A stretch of DNA of 64,000 bases from Halorubrum depositum (GTDB taxonomy: Archaea; Halobacteriota; Halobacteria; Halobacteriales; Haloferacaceae). The stretch spans positions 62,001 to 126,000 of the forward strand of contig NZ_VCNM01000004.1 of the NCBI RefSeq assembly GCF_007671725.1. Reading direction: 5' to 3'. Below, piece after piece: positions 50,715-59,998 of this stretch (positions are counted from its first letter, which is position 1; every line of letters begins with the position of its first letter). The translations under genes were made by a program, and so were the position numbers. Under the pieces are notes generated by a model. It did not search any database and was not told the DNA's origin. It saw nothing but the letters and a program-made list of their open reading frames with translations.

Positions 50715-51443
50715 ATGACAGAATCAACGACACGGATTCAGTCTGTCGGGAGTGCAGTTGGGCTCACGTACGGCTCAACGGTTATCGGGTCGATAATTGT
50801 CACCATCGCTGCCGCACTGCTGGGCGCATTCGGGGTCGATGTAACCGCTCGTCCATCGTTGCGCCTCGTAATGAGCACGATCCTATTACAGGGGGTAACA
50901 TTCGGAGGGCTCTCAATCCTCTATCTCAGATTTCGCGATCTCGACTTCGAATTCGTTTCGCTTTCGATTCCGGACAGGCGGGATATTGCTGTAATCATCG
51001 GGGGAATAGGTACACTTCTCGGATTGCTCATTGTCGCATCACGCGTTATCTCCTCACTCGGACTGGAATCGGCGGAAAACCAGGTAGTAACAGTTGGCCA
51101 GCAGAATCCGACAGCGTTTCTGATTCTCATCCCTCTATCGTTTCTGCTAGTCGGTCCGGGCGAAGAGCTGTTATACCGAGGACTGGTTCAGGGAACACTT
51201 CGAGAAACGCTACATCCAACCCGTGCAATCGTTCTTGCGAGTGCCCTCTTCGCGTCGATCCATCTCTTCTCGTTGAGTGGAGAAGGAAAGCTTGTGTACG
51301 TCGGTATCGCATTCGTGCTAGCTCTAGTACTCGGTGCGACCTACGAGTACACCGATAACCTCGTTGTTCCGGCTCTGATTCACGGTGCGTATAATGCGAT
51401 ACAGTTTACGAGCGCATATTTGACGGCCACAGGTGGAATGTAA
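50715..51443 (+). CDS. CPBP-family intramembrane protease
   Basis: 242 residues, eight helices. Motifs GPGEELLYRG (Glu-Glu and Arg), ALFASIHLFS (His) and IHGAYNA (His, Asn) form the CPBP/CAAX-type active site. Role unclear in archaea; possibly membrane protein processing. The gene at 44355-44660 is a fragment of a close relative. Confidence 0.85.
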   Translation: MTESTTRIQSVGSAVGLTYGSTVIGSIIVTIAAALLGAFGVDVTARPSLRLVMSTILLQGVTFGGLSILYLRFRDLDFEFVSLSIPDRRDIAVIIGGIGTLLGLLIVASRVISSLGLESAENQVVTVGQQNPTAFLILIPLSFLLVGPGEELLYRGLVQGTLRETLHPTRAIVLASALFASIHLFSLSGEGKLVYVGIAFVLALVLGATYEYTDNLVVPALIHGAYNAIQFTSAYLTATGGM

Positions 51444-51606
51444 CTGTTTGCTACCCGTTGACCCCGGATACTAGCTCTCGTGACGGAGAACTAAGCGTTT
51501 GCTTGCCGGATCCGTCCGGCTGTTACCGAACATGTTAGCGTGCCCTCTCACAGACAGAGATTCTGCAGTCTCCCTTTATCGCGACAGCACAACGTCCAAA
51601 TGGACC

Positions 51607-52761
51607 ATGACCCGATCTTTCGGTGCCCCTGGAACTGGACTGTCCCGGCGGGAATTTCTCGCTGCAACCGGCGTGACGGGTGTATCGGCGTTGGCAGGCT
51701 GTTCATCAAAAACAATTAACGCGCCGACGGCGGCCGCGAACGCCCCGAACGAAGGACAGACGTCGTCTGACCTTCCCTACACCAGTCCTCCAACGGTGGT
51801 CAACGTCGACGAGCAGGGAGGTTCCGTAACGATGGGGACGCAGCCGGCGCGACACGCCGTCCACCCGCTCGATTCAATGGGTGGCCCGGTCGAGTTCCCG
51901 CGCGTCTGGGCGTGGCAGGCCGACGACAACGACCCGAGCGTTCCGGGCCCGATCCTCCGAACGACCGAAGGTAACGACATGGAAGTGACGCTCGACAACA
52001 CGAACGGACGCCGGCCGCACACGATCCACTTCCACGGCGTCACGAAGACGTGGAAGAATGACGGCGTTCCGACGTCGACCGGCATCCAAGTCCCGGCAGG
52101 CGAGAAACACACGTACGAGATCCCGGCGAACGTTCCGGGGACGCACTTGTACCACTGTCACCTCCAGACCCACCGCCACATCGATATGGGGATGTACGGG
52201 ATCTTCCGGGTCGACCCCGAAGGCTACGAACCGGCGGACCGGGAATACTTCATGACGATCAAAGACTGGGACTCGCGGGTCCCGAAGAAGTGGGCCGGTG
52301 AAGCGGACTTCACGTACGACACGGCCTCGCGCAATCCGGACGTCTTCACCGTCAACGGGAAGAGCGCACCCCGAACCCTCCATCCCGAACAGGGCTCTCC
52401 GATCATCGTCGATAAGGGAGATTTAGTCAGAATTCACCTCGTCAACGGCGGGTACATGTCCCACCCGATGCACATCCACAACCACCGCTTCCAGCGCGTC
52501 GAAAAGGACGGTGGAGTCGTCCCGGAAGCAGCCCGACACGACATCGACGTCACGAACATTGCCCCCGCCGAGCGGCACACGATCGAGTTCACGGCCGACG
52601 CGGACCCCGGCATCTACCTCATGCACTGCCACAAGGTCAACCACGTCATGAATGGGACGTTCTATCCCGGCGGGATGCTTACCGGAGTCGTGTATCGCTC
52701 CGTCATGGATTCGGACATCTTCAGCCAGCTCATGGAGTACGCCGGATACGAACCGAACTGA
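51607..52761 (+). CDS. multicopper oxidase, lipid-anchored
   Basis: 384 residues. Tat signal SRREFLAATGVTGVSALAGC with lipobox. Two cupredoxin domains. Copper ligands: HTIHFHG (near 137), HLYHCHLQTHRH (near 182), HPMHIHNH (near 285) and LMHCHKVNHVM (near 340). Both domains have an HCH motif, unlike the oxidase at 25663, so the two are distinct types. ATG 51607 chosen; the upstream reading lacks a signal. Probably oxidises Cu+ or another metal or organic reductant at the cell surface. Confidence 0.8.
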   Translation: MTRSFGAPGTGLSRREFLAATGVTGVSALAGCSSKTINAPTAAANAPNEGQTSSDLPYTSPPTVVNVDEQGGSVTMGTQPARHAVHPLDSMGGPVEFPRVWAWQADDNDPSVPGPILRTTEGNDMEVTLDNTNGRRPHTIHFHGVTKTWKNDGVPTSTGIQVPAGEKHTYEIPANVPGTHLYHCHLQTHRHIDMGMYGIFRVDPEGYEPADREYFMTIKDWDSRVPKKWAGEADFTYDTASRNPDVFTVNGKSAPRTLHPEQGSPIIVDKGDLVRIHLVNGGYMSHPMHIHNHRFQRVEKDGGVVPEAARHDIDVTNIAPAERHTIEFTADADPGIYLMHCHKVNHVMNGTFYPGGMLTGVVYRSVMDSDIFSQLMEYAGYEPN

Positions 52762-52906
52762 TAAGATCGGACATTTTCACAAAACAACCTGATCGGGCTC
52801 TCTCCAAAACGTTTTGCCCGGACGGAAATTTCCGCGGAGTCACTTCAACGATTTCGTGAGGGCCGAAAGAGACAGATAATTGTATGCGGATCGCTAAACT
52901 TGGGTA

Positions 52907-54100
52907 ATGCTTCCGAGAGGACGCCAACAGGATACAGACGGTGACAGAGAGGGCTCTCATCGAAGGTTCTCCCGCTTATGTATCCTGTTTTCAGTCGGGG
53001 TTATCCTCCTCTCTCTGATCCCGACCGTGGCCGCTCACGGTGGCTCCGAAGCGTCAGGCCTCTCGCAATCGCACGGACTGGCGATCGTTCTGATCGGCGT
53101 CCTGTCAGTCGGTACTCTCGTACTGCTCAAACGAAGCGGGCGAATCTCTCCGACAGCCGCTCTGTACGGGATTGCGGTCGGCATCGGGATTACTGTCGCC
53201 GGAGCGATTCTGTTCGAGGGGCTGGCCCCGGACCCGACGTATCAGGCCAGTTCGATGCCGTTCCCCCGGTCGTGGTATCAGCCGCTCGCGATCGTAACGG
53301 GTCTTTCGGTCGTGGTTGTGAGTTTCATCGTCGGGGTCGTGCGTTGGACAACATGTCCCCGGTACATGGTTCTCGGAATGATACTTGGAGGATGGATACT
53401 GTATCCGTACCTACTTCCGGGTTTTAGCGGCTACACGAATCCGATAGGTTACGGGATTGTCCTCGCAACACCACTGCTCGTTGGATATATTCTCTGGAAA
53501 GATGTGGGCCCGACGCTGTCCGTGATTCTTCAGGATCCGGTAGCACGTCGGTTCGGATTCGGTATCGGAGCCATGGTGAGTATCTTTTTTATGGCGACAT
53601 CGGGGTATCTGTCGTTCTTCAGTGAGGAAGGTGCCCCCGAAGAGACAACTGTGGCCGTCTTATCCGTACTGTATCAGATCGTACGGTGGCCCACACTCGA
53701 AATACTCCTTCCGGACGTTCCGTTCTTCATCGCTATCTCTCCGGGAGTACTACTGGTACTCGGATCGCTTGGCGTTCTCGTGGGCCTGAATGCGGCCGCC
53801 GTTGCTCACTCTTGGCGTCTCAATCGTGAGGCAGGAGCGACACAGGGCACCGCCGGGACGGCGACGGTCGTCGGTGCGTGTACGTGTGGATGCTGTGGGC
53901 CGCTCGTCTCCCAAGTCGCAGTAATCGCCGCGGGTCCCACGATTGCGGCGCCGATATACTGGATCTTCGTCGATTCGGCGTCGCCGCTCAACTCGATATT
54001 CCTCTTGGGTAGCATCGCGCTATTCACCGGGACGCTCATCTATTCGATCGATTCCGCTACACCTACCCGAAAAGACGTGTTTGAGGTTAGTGCGGATTAG
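52907..54100 (+). CDS. polytopic membrane protein with a CxCGCC motif
   Basis: 397 residues with about nine helices. After a signal-like first helix comes HGGSEASGLSQSHGL. Near residue 323 is VVGACTCGCCGPLVSQ, a Cys cluster between helices that could bind copper or another soft metal. I do not recognise the family. It is next to a multicopper oxidase, so a copper-linked role is plausible but unproved. Confidence 0.6.
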   Translation: MLPRGRQQDTDGDREGSHRRFSRLCILFSVGVILLSLIPTVAAHGGSEASGLSQSHGLAIVLIGVLSVGTLVLLKRSGRISPTAALYGIAVGIGITVAGAILFEGLAPDPTYQASSMPFPRSWYQPLAIVTGLSVVVVSFIVGVVRWTTCPRYMVLGMILGGWILYPYLLPGFSGYTNPIGYGIVLATPLLVGYILWKDVGPTLSVILQDPVARRFGFGIGAMVSIFFMATSGYLSFFSEEGAPEETTVAVLSVLYQIVRWPTLEILLPDVPFFIAISPGVLLVLGSLGVLVGLNAAAVAHSWRLNREAGATQGTAGTATVVGACTCGCCGPLVSQVAVIAAGPTIAAPIYWIFVDSASPLNSIFLLGSIALFTGTLIYSIDSATPTRKDVFEVSAD

Positions 54101-54259
54101 ATAGACTCAACTACATCTGTTGATATCCTCTGTCGGTGATTGTTCACCGAGGTCTTGTTGAAATAAAGAGCGTATTGATCAGCAATATCAATCGGATAGA
54201 GACAACGCAGGGCGAGCATGGATCTCGACCCTGTGAATCTCACGGACTGGGCTGTACCA

Positions 54260-54445
54260 CTACGGACTAGCGCGGAACTCACCGTGCTTCATCCCGAAGA
54301 AGAACGCGATGACCGAGAAGACGATCATTGAGGGGAGGACCATCATGAAGACCGTCGAGGGGGTCATCATAACCGTTAGCGCGACTGTTGCGACGGCGAC
54401 GATCACAGCAAGTGGAATCACCGAGCGCGTGAAGTCGAATTCCAT
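54260..54445 (-). CDS. small membrane protein, family A copy 2
   Basis: 61 residues with two helices and the tail FGMKHGEFRASP, like the protein at 29406-29618. The near-identical tail (KHGE-F/Y-RA) ties the two copies. Function unknown; lies between copper-related genes. Confidence 0.6.
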   Translation of the reverse strand: MEFDFTRSVIPLAVIVAVATVALTVMMTPSTVFMMVLPSMIVFSVIAFFFGMKHGEFRASP

Positions 54446-54559
54446 ATCAGGAATGGTGGCTGGACAAACAAAGTGTTTAAGAAAGCAAATCTGATGATCA
54501 ACTGATTTACAATTATCGCCGTGAAATCACACTGGCCGAGTGCTACATAGATCCTCTGA

Positions 54560-56577
54560 TGGCACCGTAGAAAGGGGTGTTCTGACGAGAACACCCCGGC
54601 CCGATCACCGGTGATTCTCTCATCAAAACGGAGCCGTCACCACACAGGGACCAGCTGACAGCGACAAACGACACTTCTTGCCCGGCTATCCTGTCGATTT
54701 CTCTTGCTTCGCCTCCGATTCCAGGAATCTGGAGGCTCGCTTCAGGTTTCTCCCCATTGCTTTCGCTATCGAGGCGTTTTTCACCTTGATTTTCCCCGTG
54801 AACTTCGTTTTCTCACCGTCTTTGTGATACATCTCGTTCATCAATGACTCAACTCCGGCACGTAAGTTCAGGAACTCCTGTTCCGCTGGATCATCCAACC
54901 GCCTCCGTCGCTGAGCCACTTCTACCCGCCGTTCCCTGAACCCGTAGCTATAGTGTTCTTGCTGTTCCTCGACGAAACAGTTCTCTTGGTGCTGGCAGCC
55001 ATCACAGAACTTCTTGTCCATCTTCCCCGAGATACGGCCGGTCTCGTAATGGTTCTGCTCGAATGGTTCGTGTCCGGCAGGACACGCAACCATTCTCGTC
55101 CCATCCCACTCTGGGGCGGCAAGCGACATCTTCTCCGCCGCAGGCCGTTGACCCGTGATTCCTGTGAAGTGCTGCGTGATCTCCTGATCACGGCAGCACT
55201 TTTCTACTTCCTTGTGCGTGTACCCACCATCTACGAGCAGGTCACGTAATCCCGTTTCCTCGGCGAGATTCCTCGCGTCTTCGGCCAAGAGGTCTCCATC
55301 ATCCGTGTTGTTCGTATCGACTCGAACCGCCGTAATTAGACGAAACGGATTTTCACCATCGCATGTCTCAGCGATATTCGACTTGTAGCCGAAGTAATCT
55401 TCCGCGTCCTTGGAACGATACGTCGCTTCGTCGTCGTGAGGGTTTTGCAGTGAGCTGCTGTCGATCTCGTCGGACTCTTCCAGTCCGATGTGATCGTGTC
55501 TGTCTTCGGCGTCTCTTTCTAACGACTCGGAGTCGGGTTCATCTTCGGCAGTCTCTGTAGAGTCACTTGAAGAGGTGTACGTTTGGAGTGGCTGCCAGCC
55601 CGGTGACTCGTCACCGGGATGGCCCTGATCAGCAGAATCCTGATTATCGTCATCGTCTTCGAGATCAGGAATGCGATAGCATTGTTCGTCGAGGACACGC
55701 TGTAGATGAGCGAAGCTGTTCAACCCGGCGTATTCATCCTCGTCTCCGAATCGATCAACAAGCCACGCAGTATGCTCGGCGAGCGTTTCCATCGTTGCGG
55801 GAATTTCGCCCGGTTCAAGATGATAGGACAGCTCTAAGTTCTCGATGTCGGCGAACTCGTCATTCCAGCAGGAAGTTCCTGTGCGATCTCCCGAAGGAGA
55901 TCGCACAGGAAATTGTGAAGCACTTTAGCGAGGAGATCGACACGAGACAGTTGCTTGATGTTGGCCTCAATGAACGTCGAATCCATCCGTTGAGTACTCG
56001 CATCAATCTCAAATTCACCCTGAAAGTAGGTACGGTGATTCTCGAAAACCTCGTTTAGCAGGTCGTGACCGGTCTCTTCTTCGTATTCCATCAACCGACG
56101 GCGGAAATTGGTGAGTGTCTTCTCACAAATATTGTCTCCGAGTGTCTCCTTTCCTAATACGTTCCTGACGCGAAAGTCGAAGACGTAGGCGTGTTCGAGC
56201 TCTTTGTCGGACATACCGGCAGGTGTTAGATAATCTCCAAGGAGACAAGCTCGTTGACTGGCTTGTTCGGACGGCTATACCCGTCGTGGTATAGCCGTTC
56301 GAACTTTGTTTCATCAATTTGGGTGAAAACATGTTCGCAGAAGTGAGTAGACCAGTGATTCTGCAGTTTCTTTCGTATCCTGCCTGAAAGGTCTTTCAAA
56401 GGCGAAAAGAGCATCTCTTGCTCATGTTCAGTATTTTCTCTAAACACGTTATTACCCAATTTATTGACTTAACGAAACTCTGATGTAAATAACTTACAAA
56501 TATTATTTTAGACACCTCAATTGAAGTCACATAGAAAACTCAGGTAACTCATCAATACACCTTTCTACGGTGCCGTC
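54560..56577 (-). mobile_element. degenerate IS1182-family insertion sequence
   Basis: Perfect 15-bp terminal inverted repeat GGCACCGTAGAAAGG at 54561-54575 and 56560-56574. Immediate flanks carry the direct repeat ATCCTCTGA (54551-54559 and 56578-56586), a likely target duplication. The element therefore inserted as a unit. Its transposase is broken. Confidence 0.75.
54686..56459 (-). pseudogene. IS1182-family transposase in three frames
   Basis: Part 1 (56459-56226) has the N-terminal pattern TQIDETKFERLYHDGYSRPN. Part 2 (56214-55834) continues DKELEHAYVFDFRVRNVLGK and MDSTFIEANIKQLSR with the first catalytic Asp. Part 3 (55906-54686) continues NDEFADIENLELSYH, LLVDGGYTHKEV and the final region to KASRFLESEAK. 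Parts 1 and 2 are separated by a stop and missing bases at about 56226. Parts 2 and 3 need a one-base shift near 55864. Not functional as read. Confidence 0.8.
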
Positions 56578-56665
56578 ATCCTCTGAATTTAGCACGAAAA
56601 ATCTATCAACTCCTGAGGATTTCAACCGAGCGACTCAACTCTGTTCTCGTCTTGGCTCGTACATG

Positions 56666-59170
56666 CTACTGAAGCAACTTTCGTCGGGTGTTCACAGCGA
56701 CTAGACCGCCGCCGGCAATGACTGCGATCGCTGCTGACAGCGGATTGAAGAACCCGACGGCCAACGCCAAGAGAGCGATTCCGTTGTAGGAGAACGCGAG
56801 GAGGTTGTTCTGTTTCACGCGACGACGAGCCGCACCCGCTAGGTCGAAGGCGGTTTCGACGGAGCGGATGTCGTTGTCGACGATAGCGATATCGGCGGCG
56901 TCAGCAGCTAACGCCGTGCCGCCGCCCAACGAAATACCGAGGTCGGCGGCTGCGAGTGCCGGGGCGTCGTTGGTACCGTCCCCGATCATCGCGACCTGAC
57001 CGTCTGATTTGAGTCGCCGGATCGTCGCCGTCTTTCCTTCCGGTGGAACCTTCGCGAAGACGTGCGTCACGGCTTCGTGCTGCTTGAAGAAGTCCGTCGC
57101 TTCCTCGTCGTCACCGGTCAAGACGACGATGTCCGTGTCTCGTGCTCCGAGCCGAGAGATGGTGTCGTCCCAGCCGTCCCGCGGCTCATCGCCCACGACG
57201 ATCAGCCCCTCTGCTGTCCCGTCGCGACCGACGACGACCGAAAGCTGACCGAAGCCCCGAGCGTCGGCGACACGAGACCGGATGTCGTCGTCCACGGTCC
57301 ACCCCTGTTCCGCGAAGAGATCGAGGTTTCCGACAAGATACGGAGTTCCATCGATCACCCCTTCGATACCGGACTGGTGATTCGTGAACTCGCTTATCTG
57401 GCCTGTTTTCTCTGTCTCATTACCGTTATTGTCCGAGTTCGATTGATCGTCAAGGCCTTGGTCGGTCGCATTCCTGTGGGCGAAAGCCGTTGTGATGGCG
57501 TTTGCAGCGGGATGTGATGCTCGTTGTTCGAGCGCTGCGACGGCGTCAAGGAGGTCCGCAGGAGCGTCCGCTTCGATCACCTCCATCTCTCCGGTCGTGA
57601 GGGTCCCCGTCTTGTCGAAAACAACGGTATCGATGTCTCGGAGTCGTTCGAACACCGTCTCGTCGAAGATAATGATCCCCCGACGGAGTGCACTTGCGAG
57701 GCTCTTCGCGACCGAGAGCGGCGTCGCAAGTCCGAGGGCCCACGGCGAACCGGCGAGGAGGACCAGCAGTGCGAGGAGGATCGCGTCCGGGATGCTCATG
57801 TCGAACGCGATTACACTGGCACCACCGATCGCAACGGCGGCTCCGACAACGAGAAGTACCGCGTACGACGCGAGTTGGTCGGCGTGGCGTTGGACGCCGT
57901 GAGTCGCGCTCTGGAGGTCCCACACGGCTGTGGTTATCCGATCGATACTGCTCGTCACGTCCGTGCCGACACGAACCAAGGCCGCGCCGTCCGTGACGAT
58001 CGATCCACCAATGATCTCGTTGCCGGCGCGTTTTAGCACCGGAAGCGACTCGCCAGTGACGATCGCTTCGTCGACGGTACAGCTGTCTTCGACCAGTTCA
58101 CCGTCTACTGGGACTCGTTCACCCTGTCGAACGAGCACGACATCCCCTGAATTGAGGTCCTCCACGCGAACTTCCTCAGTCTTCCCGTCCGAGTCATACG
58201 TTCGTGCGCGCTCGACTTGTGATATCGTGAGTTCGGTGAGGCGATCAAGGGCGCGCTGCTTGATCGACGACTCGTAGAACACCATCGCGGTGACTGCGGC
58301 CGTGACGACGATCGCGAGGTCGTAGAAAATGTCGTTTTGTCCGAGGATGACAGCGGCCGTACTGTACGTGTACGCGCTGATCGCGGTGATCGCGACCAAC
58401 AGGTCGGTGTTCGGGCGTCGCATTTTGAGACTGAGGTATGCGCCGCGCAACACCGGGAGACCGGTGAAGAGGAGAATAATGCCGGTCATCACGAAATACA
58501 GCCGGAGGAAGACGAACGCTCCCTCGCTATCTAGACGGAAGGCACCCTCGAATATTTCGAGCGCTTGCCAGTCAAATATTGACGCAAGGTGAGCGGGATA
58601 GATAATTGCGACGTACGGGACCAACAGAAACGCACCGAAGAGGAATCCGACGGAGTATCGCATTCCCAACAGCTGGTCGTCTCGACGCTTTCGAATTCCA
58701 CCCATCTCTCGTGCTCGGCGCGTCGTCCCACCGGTTTCGCTCACGTCTGACGAGGCATCCTCACGGAGATACGCCGTATACCCGAGGGTACTCAATACAT
58801 CACGCAGCGACTCCTTCGAAACAGTGTCTGGGTCGTGTTCAACTCGGATCGTCTCGGTGACGTAACTCGCCTCGGCACTGATCACTCCCTCTTGTTTCTC
58901 AGCGAGAGATTCAAGATACGCCTCACACGTCGCGGAGTACATGCCGTCAATCCGGAGGAACGTCCGAGAACGATACTGATCGGGAGGAACAGTGTCGTCT
59001 CCCTCATCAATCTTGTTCTCAGTTGTGGTCTGGGTGACATCGAGAGAATCGGGAGCCCCAAGCGTCGTGTGTACATCGTGGCACCCGCTCGAACAGAACG
59101 AGCGTTCACCATCAGCCTCGAACGTGGAAGACTGAATCTCTCGACCACACAAATAACATTTTTCAGTCAT
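56666..59170 (-). CDS. divergent P1B-type ATPase lacking the CPC motif
   Basis: 834 residues. N-terminal zinc/TRASH-like module (CYLCGREI and FCSSGCHDVH). Then an HMA-like domain whose metal loop is GMYSATCEA, with Ser instead of the first Cys. Then eight helices and an ATPase core with VTGESLP, DKTGTLTTGE (near 517), TGDDEE and GDGTNDAPA. The helix that should read CPC has AGSPWALGLATP (near 473). Helix 7 keeps SYNGIA, but the MxxSS of Cu pumps is replaced by VIAGGG. The nearest group is the copper P1B-1 pumps, such as those feeding oxidases. The substrate is uncertain. A decayed relative is at 46044-46670. Confidence 0.85.
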   Translation of the reverse strand: MTEKCYLCGREIQSSTFEADGERSFCSSGCHDVHTTLGAPDSLDVTQTTTENKIDEGDDTVPPDQYRSRTFLRIDGMYSATCEAYLESLAEKQEGVISAEASYVTETIRVEHDPDTVSKESLRDVLSTLGYTAYLREDASSDVSETGGTTRRAREMGGIRKRRDDQLLGMRYSVGFLFGAFLLVPYVAIIYPAHLASIFDWQALEIFEGAFRLDSEGAFVFLRLYFVMTGIILLFTGLPVLRGAYLSLKMRRPNTDLLVAITAISAYTYSTAAVILGQNDIFYDLAIVVTAAVTAMVFYESSIKQRALDRLTELTISQVERARTYDSDGKTEEVRVEDLNSGDVVLVRQGERVPVDGELVEDSCTVDEAIVTGESLPVLKRAGNEIIGGSIVTDGAALVRVGTDVTSSIDRITTAVWDLQSATHGVQRHADQLASYAVLLVVGAAVAIGGASVIAFDMSIPDAILLALLVLLAGSPWALGLATPLSVAKSLASALRRGIIIFDETVFERLRDIDTVVFDKTGTLTTGEMEVIEADAPADLLDAVAALEQRASHPAANAITTAFAHRNATDQGLDDQSNSDNNGNETEKTGQISEFTNHQSGIEGVIDGTPYLVGNLDLFAEQGWTVDDDIRSRVADARGFGQLSVVVGRDGTAEGLIVVGDEPRDGWDDTISRLGARDTDIVVLTGDDEEATDFFKQHEAVTHVFAKVPPEGKTATIRRLKSDGQVAMIGDGTNDAPALAAADLGISLGGGTALAADAADIAIVDNDIRSVETAFDLAGAARRRVKQNNLLAFSYNGIALLALAVGFFNPLSAAIAVIAGGGLVAVNTRRKLLQ

Positions 59171-59361
59171 ATATTAGTGGGAGTGGTTCATGCTGTCTGT
59201 CTGAGAGCACACCGGTCTGAATGGACACTATGAACCATGTTTTTTATAGAACGTATTCGGATGATAGGGTGTCTGTCGCTTATGATTCGGTAAGTGGGTC
59301 GTGTTTATGTGGTTGTTGATACTCTCTGTGGTGGATCTGTGTCAATCAGTCGTATCCACAC

Positions 59362-59709
59362 CTACGTAGCATCCTCGGAAATATGCGACCACCACCCTCG
59401 CTCGCTGATCGCTATGTGTACTTGAGCGATGATCCCCAACAGGGGCAGTTCCAAGAGCGGACCGATCACAAGCGCCAACGGAATGAGTGGTTCATTCGGG
59501 AACGCGACGACGGCGATCGCGAGTGCAGTCGGTGAGTTTCGCGACAGGATAGTGTTGTTGAAACACACGAGTTCCTCGTACGAGAAATCAAGCATACGAC
59601 CAATAGCGAATCCGACACCGAGGTTGATCACGTAAAAGGCGATCACGGGAATCGCCATCACAGCGAGCAGTCGCGGATTCTCGACGATTACCTGAATTGA
59701 GGCGCTAAG
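59362..59709 (-). pseudogene. C-terminal fragment of an Acr3/BASS-family transporter
   Basis: The reading frame shows VIVENPRLLAVMAIPVIAFY, then FNNTILSRNSPTALAIAVVAF and the last helices. It is closely similar to the C-terminal third of the intact gene at 60939-61934. The N-terminal two thirds are missing; the break coincides with the MITE at 59720. Not functional. Confidence 0.85.
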
Positions 59710-59719
59710 GCCCCTTCCT

Positions 59720-59942
59720 CATTCGTCTTTAGTTAATACTCTTAGTAATACTTAGTAGCTTCATATTCGATCCAGATTCGACACGTTCGTGCCGGCAATA
59801 GGTGGAAAATGGCGGTTTTGAGGGTTGCTTGTCGTTCGATATCAGCAACAACAGAATCTCAGCCGTGATTTCTACTACATCTAATACTCTTAGACATAAT
59901 TTAAACTCAAGTATTACTACTGGGCTTAACTAAAGACGAATG
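59720..59942. mobile_element. MITE-like element with target duplication
   Basis: 223 bp with perfect 17-bp terminal inverted repeats CATTCGTCTTTAGTTAA (59720-59736) and its complement (59926-59942). A further inner match is TAGTAATACTT. It encodes nothing. Flanking direct repeats GCCCCTTCCT (59710-59719 and 59943-59952) are a perfect 10-bp target duplication. Such elements are moved by transposases of a related IS elsewhere in the genome. Confidence 0.85.
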
Positions 59943-59998
59943 GCCCCTTCCTCAACGAGCGACCGAAGGGAGCGAGTAAGGAGGGGATACAGCGCCGC

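Noticed and set aside
55834-55906. Programmed frameshifting in the IS1182 transposase
   Set aside because: A strong hairpin lies near the break, but the first break near 56226 involves a stop and missing bases, so decay explains both better.
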